A DNA stretch of 11,754 bases from WACF01 sp040880205 (GTDB lineage Bacteria > Pseudomonadota > Gammaproteobacteria > Pseudomonadales > Cellvibrionaceae): positions 1-11,754 of the forward strand of contig JBBDIU010000151.1 in NCBI GenBank assembly GCA_040880205.1, read 5' to 3'. Positions 5,247-11,754 of the stretch are shown in pieces; positions within the stretch are counted from its first letter, which is position 1; every line of letters starts with the position of its first letter. A model generated the notes under the pieces. It was not told where the DNA came from and did no database searches. It worked only from the letters and a program-made list of their open reading frames with translations. The position numbers and the translations under genes were made by a program.

Positions 5247-7172
5247 CTATTGCGATTTCCTTACCCGTAAATACCACTCGGAAAGCAGGCGCACCTGCTT
5301 CTCCGTGTAGCCGCGATCGACCATGCGCTCCACAAAATCCTTGTGCTTCTTCTGATCGCTGGCCGAGGCCTTGGCATTGAAGGAGATGACCGGTAGCAGA
5401 TCCTCCGTGTTGGAGAACATTTTCTTCTCGATGACCATGCGCAGCTTCTCGTAGCTGTTCCAGGTCGGGTTCCTACCCTCGTTATTGGCCCGGGCGCGCA
5501 ATACAAAGTTGACTACTTCGTTGCGGAAGTCCTTGGGATTGCTGATGCCCGCGGGTTTTTCGATTTTCTCCAGCTCTTCGTTTAGTGCGGCGCGGTCGAG
5601 AATTTCCCCGGTTTCCGGATCGCGGTATTCCTGATCCTGAATCCAGAAGTCGGCATAGGTCACGTAGCGGTCGAATATGTTTTGACCGTATTCGGCGTAA
5701 CTTTCCAGGTAGGCGGTCTGGATTTCCTTGCCGATGAATTCCACGTAGCGGGGTGCCAGATATTCCTTGAGGAAGGTCAGGTATTTATCCTGGGTCTCCG
5801 GCTGGAACTGTTCCTGCTCAATTTGCTGTTCGAGAACATAGAGCAGGTGTACCGGGTTGGCGGATACTTCCGTTGGATCAAAGTTGAACACCTTCGACAA
5901 AATTTTGAAGGCGAAGCGCGTGGACAACCCCGACATGCCTTCGTCCACGCCGGCCGCGTCCCGGTACTCTTGCATGGACTTGGCTTTGGGATCGGTGTCT
6001 TTCAGGTTCTCCCCGTCATAGATCCGCATCTTGGAGTAAAGGTTGGAATTATCCGGCTCCTTGATTCGCGACAGGACAGTAAACTGGGCCAGCATTTTCA
6101 AAGTGTCGGGCGCGCAGGGCGCCCGGCCCAATGAGCTGTTCTGCAACAGTTTTTCGTAGATTTTGATTTCTTCCGACACCCGCAGGCAATAGGGCACCTT
6201 GACGATGTAGACCCGGTCTATAAAGGCTTCGTTGTTTTTGTTGTTCTTGAAGGTGCGCCATTCCGATTCGTTGGAATGCGCGAGTATTACGCCCTCATAG
6301 GGAATTGCGCCCAAACCTTCAGTGGAGTTGTAGTTGCCCTCCTGGGTGGCGGTAAGTAGCGGATGCAGCACCTTGATCGGCGCCTTGAACATTTCCACAA
6401 ATTCCATGATTCCCTGGTTGGCTCGGCACAGGCCACCGGAGAAGCTGTACGCGTCCGGATCGTTCTGCGGATATTCTTCCAGTTTGCGGATATCCACCTT
6501 GCCCACCAGGGAGGAAATGTCCTGGTTGTTTTCATCGCCGGGTTCGGTTTTGGAGACAGCGATCTGATCCAGAATGGAGGGGTAAACCTTAACGACCTTG
6601 AACTGGCTGATGTCGCCGTTGTATTCGTGCAGGCGTTTTACGGCCCAGGGGGACATGATCTGCTTGATGTAGCGACGAGAGATGCCGTAATCTTCTTCCA
6701 GAATGTCCGCGTCTTCGGCCGGATCGAACAGGCCCAGCGGCGATTCAAAAACAGGCGAGCCCTTGATGCAGTAGATGGGCTGCTTTTCAATGAGCGACTT
6801 CAGTTTTTCCGCGAGGGAGGATTTGCCACCCCCCACCGGACCGAGCAGGTAGAGGATCTGCTTTTTCTCCTCAAGCCCCTGGGCGGCGTGCTTGAAAAAG
6901 GAAACAATCTGTTGGATGCATTCTTCCATGCCGTAAAAGTCGGCGAATGCTTCATAGCGTTTAATAATTTTGTTGGAAAAAATTCTGCTTAGCCGTGGGT
7001 CCCGCGAAGTATCAACCAACTCCGGTTCACCGATTGCCATCAACATGCGTTCCGCGGCGGTCGCATAGACGCTTCGGTCCGATTTACACAATTCAAGGTA
7101 TTCCTGAATCGTGTACTCTTCCTGCTGAGTGGTTTCATAACGCTCGCGGTAGTGGCTAAAAATACTGCTCAT
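5247..7172 (-). CDS. prkA: PrkA/YeaG family AAA+ serine protein kinase
   Basis: A 641-residue protein (E. coli YeaG about 644) with an N-terminal AAA+ domain and a C-terminal PrkA domain. Visible motifs are a Walker A, GPVGGGKSS, at residues 111-119, preceded by YLL, and a Walker B-like GIMEFVEMFK at 254-263. A sensor-1-like ILAHSNESEW lies at 296-305 and the Arg-containing NNEAFIDRVYIVKVP at about 313-327. Family members are described as serine kinases; the Bacillus homologue has also been reported to behave as an ATP-dependent protease, so the activity is not settled. In E. coli the homologue acts in nitrogen starvation and stationary phase. CCTCC at 7179-7183 gives a strong GGAGG ribosome binding site six bases before the ATG, fixing the start. 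It is the first gene of prkA-yeaH-spoVR. The cytosolic location is inferred. Confidence 0.97.
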   Translation of the reverse strand: MSSIFSHYRERYETTQQEEYTIQEYLELCKSDRSVYATAAERMLMAIGEPELVDTSRDPRLSRIFSNKIIKRYEAFADFYGMEECIQQIVSFFKHAAQGLEEKKQILYLLGPVGGGKSSLAEKLKSLIEKQPIYCIKGSPVFESPLGLFDPAEDADILEEDYGISRRYIKQIMSPWAVKRLHEYNGDISQFKVVKVYPSILDQIAVSKTEPGDENNQDISSLVGKVDIRKLEEYPQNDPDAYSFSGGLCRANQGIMEFVEMFKAPIKVLHPLLTATQEGNYNSTEGLGAIPYEGVILAHSNESEWRTFKNNKNNEAFIDRVYIVKVPYCLRVSEEIKIYEKLLQNSSLGRAPCAPDTLKMLAQFTVLSRIKEPDNSNLYSKMRIYDGENLKDTDPKAKSMQEYRDAAGVDEGMSGLSTRFAFKILSKVFNFDPTEVSANPVHLLYVLEQQIEQEQFQPETQDKYLTFLKEYLAPRYVEFIGKEIQTAYLESYAEYGQNIFDRYVTYADFWIQDQEYRDPETGEILDRAALNEELEKIEKPAGISNPKDFRNEVVNFVLRARANNEGRNPTWNSYEKLRMVIEKKMFSNTEDLLPVISFNAKASASDQKKHKDFVERMVDRGYTEKQVRLLSEWYLRVRKSQ

Positions 7173-7696
7173 AACCTGCCTCCGTACCGATAAGGTCGCT
7201 GAGAATCTTTAACAGGAATCGCGTGTGTTACCTTATCACTCAATTGCGCTGCTAAAAAGCTGGGGATCTGTTTGGACAGACGACCATGCTTGTCCGCTGC
7301 TCTAAGCATAGCTCTAAAACTTGCGCCGAGCACCACAACTTCGTCAAAAAAATATCGTTTTTCGGCGAAACGGTAAAGTCCGACGCAAGTCAAAAATCCG
7401 GGCTTGTAATTCGGTTCAAAAAATAGGCCACAATAAAAGCCGTGGCACGGAATAGACAACAAAAACCGAGCAGGATTGCAGGGCCGGGCTGAATCCAGGG
7501 CCATTTTGTTTGATAATGGTCGATGTAGTGCCCGGCGCGGCGGCCACGGTTCGAATCCAGGGTAACAGGATTGGGGCGGGAGGGTGTAAAGCCATCCGCC
7601 AGTGGTCCTAAGCTATTGGAATATCAGCGTTTAAGGCCACTGACAGACGGTCGTGAACAAAAATTCCACAATTCACATAATTCGGGTGGTAGTAAC
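7173..7696. other. Non-coding divergent region between prkA and galE
   Basis: This 524-base stretch holds the leaders of prkA (minus) and galE (plus). Apart from the prkA ribosome binding site and the weak -10 candidate listed separately, it contains direct repeats of GAATCCAGGG (7491-7500 and 7553-7562), GCTCTAA twice 12 bases apart (7299-7305, 7311-7317), and an A/T-rich segment at about 7340-7440. An open minus-strand frame here (7169-7504) looks non-coding. I see no RNA gene or terminator that I can support. Confidence 0.6.
7303..7311 (-). promoter_or_regulatory. Possible sigma-S-type -10 box for prkA
   Basis: CTATGCTTA on the minus strand resembles the extended -10 of stationary-phase promoters (CTATACT-like). 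It lies about 130 bases before the prkA ATG, and the -35 region is not recognisable. A sigma-S promoter would fit the known stationary-phase control of the E. coli homologue, but the evidence is one degenerate box in AT-rich DNA. Confidence 0.2.
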
Positions 7697-8722
7697 GTGA
7701 CGAAAGAGAAAATTCTGGTGACCGGCGGTGCCGGTTACATTGGCAGCCATACCTGCGTGGAATTGCTGAGTGCCGGCTTCGATTTGGTGGTTATCGACAA
7801 TTTGGTTAACAGCAAGCTGCTTGCCTTGCAGCGCATTGAGCGTATCAGCGGTCGCCCGGTGGCCTTCCACGAAGTGGATGTTTGCGACCGGGAAGGCCTG
7901 CGTGGAGTGTTCCAAGCCCATGATATTTCAGCGGTTTTGCATTTTGCGGGGCTGAAGGCCGTGGGTGAATCCACGGAGATTCCGCTGCGCTACTACCACA
8001 ACAATGTGGAGGGATCCGTCGCTCTGGCCGAAGTGATGGGAGAGTTCGGCGTCCATGCATTGATTTTCAGCTCGTCCGCCACGGTTTACGGCGACCCGGC
8101 AACCGTGCCGATTACCGAGGACTTTCCCACCTCTGCCACCAATCCCTACGGCCGCAGCAAACTGATGGTGGAGGAGATCCTGCGAGACCTTGGTAGGATA
8201 CCGAATAACCCGTGGAAAATTTCGCTGTTGCGCTATTTCAACCCTATTGGCGCCCACGAAAGCGGGCTCATTGGCGAAGATCCCCAGGGAATCCCCAATA
8301 ATCTGCTCCCCTATGTGGCGCAAGTCGCCATTGGCCGGCTGAAAGAGTTGAGTGTATTCGGCAGCGACTACCCTACCCGCGATGGTACCGGCGTTCGCGA
8401 CTACATCCATGTGGTGGATTTGGCACGCGGACACGTAAAAGCTCTCCAGCATCTACTGGGAGCAGCGCCCGACTGCTACACCTTCAACCTGGGTACCGGC
8501 CGCGGCTACAGCGTGCTGGAGGTGATAGAGGCGTTCGAGAAGGCCAGCAACCGTAAGGTGGCCTACAAAGTCGCCCCGCGCCGCGCCGGCGATATCGCCA
8601 CCTGCTTCGCCAATCCCGAGCGCGCCGCCCAGGTATTGGACTGGCGCGCGGAATTTGGCCTGGAGCGCATGGTGGAAGACGCCTGGCGCTGGCAATCGCA
8701 GAATCCCGAAGGGTATGAGTAG
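7697..8722 (+). CDS. galE: UDP-glucose 4-epimerase
   Basis: This enzyme interconverts UDP-galactose and UDP-glucose with bound NAD, supplying galactose for catabolism or for surface polysaccharide. It has 341 residues (E. coli 338). It belongs to the extended short-chain dehydrogenase fold: Rossmann motif GGAGYIG at residues 10-16, VVIDNL near 31-36, HFAGLKAVGES at 82-92, catalytic serine block SSSATVYG at 125-132, and YGRSK at 151-155 giving the Tyr-x-x-x-Lys pair. LRYFNPIGAHESG and RDGTGVRDYIHVVDLA follow as in the family. The GTG at 7697 is chosen over an in-frame upstream start at 7571 because the protein then begins like other GalE proteins (VTKEKILVTGG) and GGTGG lies just upstream as a ribosome binding site. 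It stands alone, divergent from prkA and convergent with apaH; neighbouring genes do not show which sugar pathway it serves. Confidence 0.95.
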   Translation: MTKEKILVTGGAGYIGSHTCVELLSAGFDLVVIDNLVNSKLLALQRIERISGRPVAFHEVDVCDREGLRGVFQAHDISAVLHFAGLKAVGESTEIPLRYYHNNVEGSVALAEVMGEFGVHALIFSSSATVYGDPATVPITEDFPTSATNPYGRSKLMVEEILRDLGRIPNNPWKISLLRYFNPIGAHESGLIGEDPQGIPNNLLPYVAQVAIGRLKELSVFGSDYPTRDGTGVRDYIHVVDLARGHVKALQHLLGAAPDCYTFNLGTGRGYSVLEVIEAFEKASNRKVAYKVAPRRAGDIATCFANPERAAQVLDWRAEFGLERMVEDAWRWQSQNPEGYE

Positions 8723-8724
8723 AT

Positions 8725-8910
8725 AGGGATGTGAGACGTGAGATGTTAGACGTGAGATGAAAGTGAAAGATGCCGCGGAGCGGGCCGTTGGTGCGCCGGT
8801 CAAGTTTGGCACGTGAATCCCGGCAAGCCCGCAGGATCTGGATACCACTAGGCTCTCCATTGTCTTTCATCTCACATCTCACATCTCACATCTCACCTCA
8901 CACCTCACAC
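8725..8910. repeat. Inverted heptamer tracts flanking a hairpin (galE/apaH gap)
   Basis: Directly behind the galE stop are four heptamers of the form GTGAGAC/GTGAGAT/GTTAGAC (8731-8758). Ending against the apaH stop are four perfect ATCTCAC copies (8869-8896), followed in shifted phase by two ACCTCAC copies (8895-8908). The right tract is the reverse complement of the left type (GTGAGAT, then GAAAG on both), so the two form an inverted pair. Between them lie GCGGGC/GCCCGC (8780-8785/8827-8832) enclosing GCCGG/CCGGC (8795-8799/8820-8824). No T-rich terminator is seen. The whole fills the gap between two convergent genes. Confidence 0.8.
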
Positions 8911-9717
8911 CTAACAATCGCAGCGGTGCATCGCCTGGGTTTCCAGGCAGAGCATTGATAGCTGCCTTCCCCAGACGCAGCCGGTATCCAGGGCGAAGAC
9001 CCGCGGGTGGTCTGTTTTGCCTTCCAGGCTTGCCCAGTGGCCAAACAGCAGTTTGGCCTCGTCGATGGCGGGGCCCGGAAACTTGAACCAGGGGGCGAAG
9101 CCGGGCGGTGCGTGGTTCGGCCCGTTTTTGCTGGTGAGTTCCAGCTGGCCGTCGGCCTTGCAAAAGCGCATGCGGGTAAAGTAGTTGGTGATAACTCGCC
9201 AGCGGGCCGGGCCGGCCAGGTTTTCGTCCCAGCATTCGGGGGTATTGCCGTACATGTTGGCGAGAAAGGTCTCGAGTTGCTCACCTCGAAGTACGACTTC
9301 CAGTTCCGCACTGTGGTGCAAGGCTTCCGCCAGCGACCAGATCGGCGGGATGCCGGCGTGGGCCATGGCGTAGCCCAGGTGCGGATCGTGGTGAACCACC
9401 TTGAAGTGTCGCAGCCAGCCGAGTAATTCATCCCGGTCCGGCGCGCCGAGGATTGGGGCGAGGGTGTCCTTGGGTTTTGGCTTGCGTTGGCTCCGGGCGA
9501 GTGCCAGCAAATGTAGGTCGTGGTTGCCCAGTACGGCCACCACTGAGTCGCGCATGGCGTGGAGAAAACGCAGGGTTTCCAGGGACTCAGGACCGCGGTT
9601 GACCAGGTCCCCACAGAGCCAAAGGCTATCCCTGTCCGGCGCAAAGTCTACTTCCCGTAGCAGGCATTTTAAGGGCTGGAGACAGCCCTGGATGTCGCCG
9701 ACCGCGTAGGTTGCCAT
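8911..9717 (-). CDS. apaH: Bis(5'-nucleosyl)-tetraphosphatase, symmetrical
   Basis: ApaH hydrolyses Ap4A to two ADP and also removes Np4-type caps from RNA 5' ends in E. coli. The protein has 268 residues and is a metallophosphoesterase. GDIQG is at residues 7-11, GDLVNRGP at 36-43, GNHD at 64-67, HAGIPP at 120-125 and FGHW at 225-228, with DTGCVWG at 244-250 near the end. These supply the expected Asp, Asn and His ligands of a two-metal centre. The ATG at 9715-9717 gives the standard MATYAVGDIQG start. It is the last gene of pdxA-rsmA-apaG-apaH, 44 bases after apaG; only a weak GGA precedes the start, so coupling to apaG translation is possible. Its TAG at 8911-8913 abuts the heptamer tract. 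The tail MHRCDC is cysteine-bearing. Confidence 0.97.
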   Translation of the reverse strand: MATYAVGDIQGCLQPLKCLLREVDFAPDRDSLWLCGDLVNRGPESLETLRFLHAMRDSVVAVLGNHDLHLLALARSQRKPKPKDTLAPILGAPDRDELLGWLRHFKVVHHDPHLGYAMAHAGIPPIWSLAEALHHSAELEVVLRGEQLETFLANMYGNTPECWDENLAGPARWRVITNYFTRMRFCKADGQLELTSKNGPNHAPPGFAPWFKFPGPAIDEAKLLFGHWASLEGKTDHPRVFALDTGCVWGRQLSMLCLETQAMHRCDC

Positions 9718-9761
9718 TTTATGTCCGTCGTTGAGTGCGTAGTGGCCCGGTGTTTAGTAAG

Positions 9762-10136
9762 TCAGTGGATTGAGTGGGGCGGTACCAGCGCGAACAGCGG
9801 GATGGGTGCATCGAATCGCTGGCCGTCCTCGGTTTGCATTTGATAGCTGCCTTTCATTGTGCCGGTCTGGGTCGCCAGGATGACGCCGCTGGTATAGGTG
9901 TAATCTTCTCCCGGCGCCAGACGGGGTTGCTTGCCCACCACACCAGGACCTTTGACTTCTTGGAGCTTTTCGTTTGCGTCGCTGATCAACCAATGTCGGC
10001 TCATCAGCCGTGCCGGGCGATTCCCGCGGTTGTGAATGGTGATCGTATAGGCGTAAACATAGCGATTTTCCGCGGGCCGCGATTGCTCGGGTATATAGGT
10101 GGACTTGACGCTGACGTGGATTTCCGGTGTGTTCAT
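9762..10136 (-). CDS. apaG: ApaG family protein (DUF525)
   Basis: A 124-residue protein of the ApaG/DUF525 family, a single fibronectin-III-like beta-sandwich domain, matching the usual length. Typical blocks are YAYTITIHNRG near residues 28-38, SRHWLISDAN at 46-55, GPGVVGKQP at 63-71, and YTSGVILATQTGTMKGSYQM at 81-100. The domain may bind nucleotides or pyrophosphate, but the bacterial function is not firmly known; loss of apaG affects cobalt resistance and magnesium efflux in Salmonella. The start ATG shares its A with the rsmA stop (TAATG), so the two are likely translated together. Confidence 0.96.
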   Translation of the reverse strand: MNTPEIHVSVKSTYIPEQSRPAENRYVYAYTITIHNRGNRPARLMSRHWLISDANEKLQEVKGPGVVGKQPRLAPGEDYTYTSGVILATQTGTMKGSYQMQTEDGQRFDAPIPLFALVPPHSIH

Positions 10137-10942
10137 TATTGCCCGTTGTGATGGCGAGCCAGGACGTTGGCCAGTGCAACAAAGTCTTTAACCGCTAGAT
10201 TGTCGGGTCGTATTGTAATGTCCACGTCGAGGGTTGCAATCGCTTCGGCCGGCAACAAGGTGCGCAAACTGTTGCGCAGGGTTTTGCGGCGCTGTTGAAA
10301 ACAGGTGCTGACCAGCTGCCGAAACACCGTGAAATCCTCGGCGGGGCAGGGAAGGGCGGGGTGAGGAGTGAGCCTGACGATGGCGGAATCCACTTTCGGT
10401 CGCGGGCTGAAACATTCGGGAGCCACCGTGAACAGCGAATCGACCTGGCAGAAATACTGCACCATCACCGACAGCCGTCCGTAGCTTTTTCTGCCGGGCG
10501 GCGAGGCCATGCGTTCCACCACTTCCTTCTGCAACATAAAGTGCATATCGCGCAGGTGTTGGGCGAAGCCCAACAGGTGAAATAGCAAGGGAGTGGAAAT
10601 GTTGTAGGGCAAGTTCCCGACTACGCGCAAGCTGCGCGTTGGGCCACTCAATTCTGAAAAATCAAAACGTAGCGCATCCCCCTGGTGTATACGAAGGCCA
10701 GGGTAATCCCGGTGCAGGTCCTGCAAGCGTGCCACCAGATCCCGGTCCAGTTCGATAACCGTTAGCGTGGGACAACGGGTCAGCAGGGGCATGGTGAGGG
10801 CGCCTCGGCCGGGCCCGATCTCCACCAGGGTGTCTTCCGCTTGCGGCGCAATACTGCGAACAATTTTTTCGATAACGTCCGGATCGGTAAGAAAGTTTTG
10901 GCCAAAACGCTTGCGGGGCTGATGTGGTTGTGCCGTGCTCAT
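10136..10942 (-). CDS. rsmA: 16S rRNA (adenine1518/1519-N6)-dimethyltransferase
   Basis: RsmA/KsgA dimethylates two adjacent adenines in the helix 45 loop of 16S rRNA using S-adenosylmethionine, a late 30S maturation step; loss gives kasugamycin resistance. The protein has 268 residues. RKRFGQNFL is at 10-18, the SAM-binding motif VEIGPGRGALT at 40-50, acidic motif ELDRDL at 64-69, QGDALRFDF at 87-95 and catalytic NLPYN at 110-114. LQKEVVERM lies at 137-145 and FSPRPKVDSA at 178-187. The frame is open far upstream (to 11626), but that part overlaps pdxA. The ATG at 10940-10942 gives the conserved N-terminus and overlaps the pdxA stop as ATGA. Its TAA overlaps the apaG start by one base. Family and position in the cluster agree. 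Confidence 0.97.
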   Translation of the reverse strand: MSTAQPHQPRKRFGQNFLTDPDVIEKIVRSIAPQAEDTLVEIGPGRGALTMPLLTRCPTLTVIELDRDLVARLQDLHRDYPGLRIHQGDALRFDFSELSGPTRSLRVVGNLPYNISTPLLFHLLGFAQHLRDMHFMLQKEVVERMASPPGRKSYGRLSVMVQYFCQVDSLFTVAPECFSPRPKVDSAIVRLTPHPALPCPAEDFTVFRQLVSTCFQQRRKTLRNSLRTLLPAEAIATLDVDITIRPDNLAVKDFVALANVLARHHNGQ

Positions 10943-11754
10943 GAGCCGGATGGCGGCTGTCGCCGGGCCAGTGCCATGTTGGATGCCGCGCGCAGTGCCG
11001 TTTCCAGGCTGCCCGTGTCGACCTTTCCGGTGGTCGCCAAGTCCAGCGCGGTGCCGTGATCGACAGAGGTGCGAACGATGGGCAGACCCAGGGTGATATT
11101 CACCGCTTTGCCAAAGCCCTTGAACTTGAGGACCGGCAGACCCTGATCGTGGTACATGGCGAGTACCGCGTCGCCGCCGCTCAAAACCTTGGGAGTGAAC
11201 AGGCTGTCGGCGGGAAGTGGCCCAAGGAGTTGTATGTTGTCCTTGCGCAGTTCCTTGAGCACCGGTTCGATGACATCGATTTCCTCCCGTCCCATGTGAC
11301 CGCCTTCGCCGGCGTGGGGATTGAGCCCGCAGACCAATATGCGCGGATTGGGAATGGCAAAGTCGTGCTGCAAGGCTTTGTGCAACACGCGAATGGTTGC
11401 CGACAGGTCGTCGCGGGTAATGGCGGCCGGGACCTCGGCCAGTGGCAAATGCGTGGTCGCCAGAGCGACGCGCAAGTCGCCGGCAGTGAGCATCATGACG
11501 ACCTTCTGGGTTTGGGTTTTGTCGGCCAGGTATTCGGTGTGACCGCTGAACGCTATACCCGCGTCGTTGATGACGCCCTTGTGAACCGGGGCAGTGACCA
11601 AGGCACCGACTGAACCGCTCTGGCACAGATCGATGGCGGTATCCAGGGTGTGCAAAACGTAACGGGCGTTAGCGGTACTCAAGGTGCCGGGAACACAGGC
11701 CGCGGACATGGTAACCGGGGCTACGCACACTTCGCCAAAAGACAATGCCTGAGC
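10939..11754 (-). CDS. pdxA: 4-hydroxythreonine-4-phosphate dehydrogenase, C-terminal part
   Basis: PdxA oxidises 4-phosphohydroxy-L-threonine in pyridoxal 5'-phosphate synthesis; the product condenses with deoxyxylulose phosphate through PdxJ. The 271 visible residues cover roughly E. coli position 65 to the end; the frame is open through the window edge. The first visible TTG is internal, since the family continues upstream. All three metal-binding histidines are present: ATTHLPL (E. coli H166), LNPHAGEGG (H211) and YHDQGLPVLK (H266). TAPVHKGVINDAGI and NITLGLPIVRTSVDHGTALDLA are also family blocks. The TGA at 10939-10941 overlaps the rsmA ATG. surA and lptD would be expected just outside the right edge. 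Confidence 0.97.
   Translation of the reverse strand, partial: AQALSFGEVCVAPVTMSAACVPGTLSTANARYVLHTLDTAIDLCQSGSVGALVTAPVHKGVINDAGIAFSGHTEYLADKTQTQKVVMMLTAGDLRVALATTHLPLAEVPAAITRDDLSATIRVLHKALQHDFAIPNPRILVCGLNPHAGEGGHMGREEIDVIEPVLKELRKDNIQLLGPLPADSLFTPKVLSGGDAVLAMYHDQGLPVLKFKGFGKAVNITLGLPIVRTSVDHGTALDLATTGKVDTGSLETALRAASNMALARRQPPSGS

Noticed and set aside
7305..7320. 16-base match on the minus strand to the start of the Streptococcus pyogenes CRISPR repeat (GTTTTAGAGCTATGCT)
   Set aside because: It occurs once, with no spacer-repeat series, no anti-repeat partner and no cas genes; treated as coincidence.
7443..7460. TGGCACGG resembling a sigma-54 -24 element
   Set aside because: It is on the plus strand, away from prkA, and lacks the TTGC -12 element at the right spacing.
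7169..7504. 111-residue minus-strand frame overlapping the prkA start by ATGA
   Set aside because: The composition (clustered Phe/Tyr/Cys from A-rich DNA) looks non-coding, no family is recognised, no ribosome binding site is seen, and the strong GGAGG serves prkA itself.
7541..7568. tRNA-like T-loop GGTTCGAATCC
   Set aside because: The T-stem would have only three of five pairs, and no acceptor, anticodon or D arm folds on either strand.
7571..7696. N-terminal extension of galE
   Set aside because: The NAD-binding motif should lie within about 10 residues of the start; the GTG at 7697 gives that.
10943..11626. Upstream in-frame extension of rsmA
   Set aside because: It lies entirely over pdxA in another frame and has shadow-frame composition (Arg/Gly/Ser/His-rich); the conserved RsmA N-terminus begins at 10942.

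Overview
The window reads as a chromosomal segment of a gammaproteobacterium. From memory, the gene order cca - (variable) - spoVR/ycgB - yeaH - prkA/yeaG - (variable) - apaH - apaG - rsmA - pdxA is that of the Pseudomonas aeruginosa PA0584-PA0593 neighbourhood. The mid-50s GC content (estimated by eye) and the structured intergenic repeats suggest a marine or Cellvibrio/Hahella/Microbulbifer-type relative rather than Pseudomonas itself. That placement is inference, not a search result.

Layout. Positions 1-354 (minus) hold the N-terminal part of the tRNA CCA-adding enzyme, cut by the window edge. Positions 355-738 are a divergent control region: a possible plus-strand promoter, a 34-codon mini-ORF, a textbook intrinsic terminator and a second hairpin, all ahead of a DMT/EamA-family transporter (739-1716). 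Positions 1717-2263 contain no gene but three repeats in a row: two structured palindromic elements sharing a degenerate core, and a 7-bp tandem array. Positions 2264-7172 (minus) carry prkA - yeaH - spoVR, a conserved stress-response cassette: an AAA+ kinase-family protein, a VWA/MIDAS protein, and a SpoVR-family protein. yeaH and spoVR overlap by ATGA. Positions 7173-7696 are a non-coding divergent region. galE (7697-8722, plus) sits where Pseudomonas has glpE. Positions 8723-8910, between the convergent galE and apaH, hold an inverted pair of 7-bp repeat tracts around a GC-rich hairpin. Positions 8911-11754 (minus) carry pdxA - rsmA - apaG - apaH, tightly packed with overlapping start and stop codons; pdxA runs off the right edge.

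How the genes work together. pdxA (vitamin B6), rsmA (16S rRNA dimethylation), apaG and apaH (Ap4A hydrolysis) form the housekeeping cluster also seen in E. coli. PrkA, YeaH and SpoVR are probably co-transcribed and likely act in one pathway in stationary or nutrient-starved cells. The AAA+ plus VWA pairing resembles MoxR/VWA and chelatase-type remodelling pairs, with SpoVR as a possible client. The least explained material is the leader upstream of the transporter and the family of 7-bp repeat tracts and palindromes placed directly behind stop codons.
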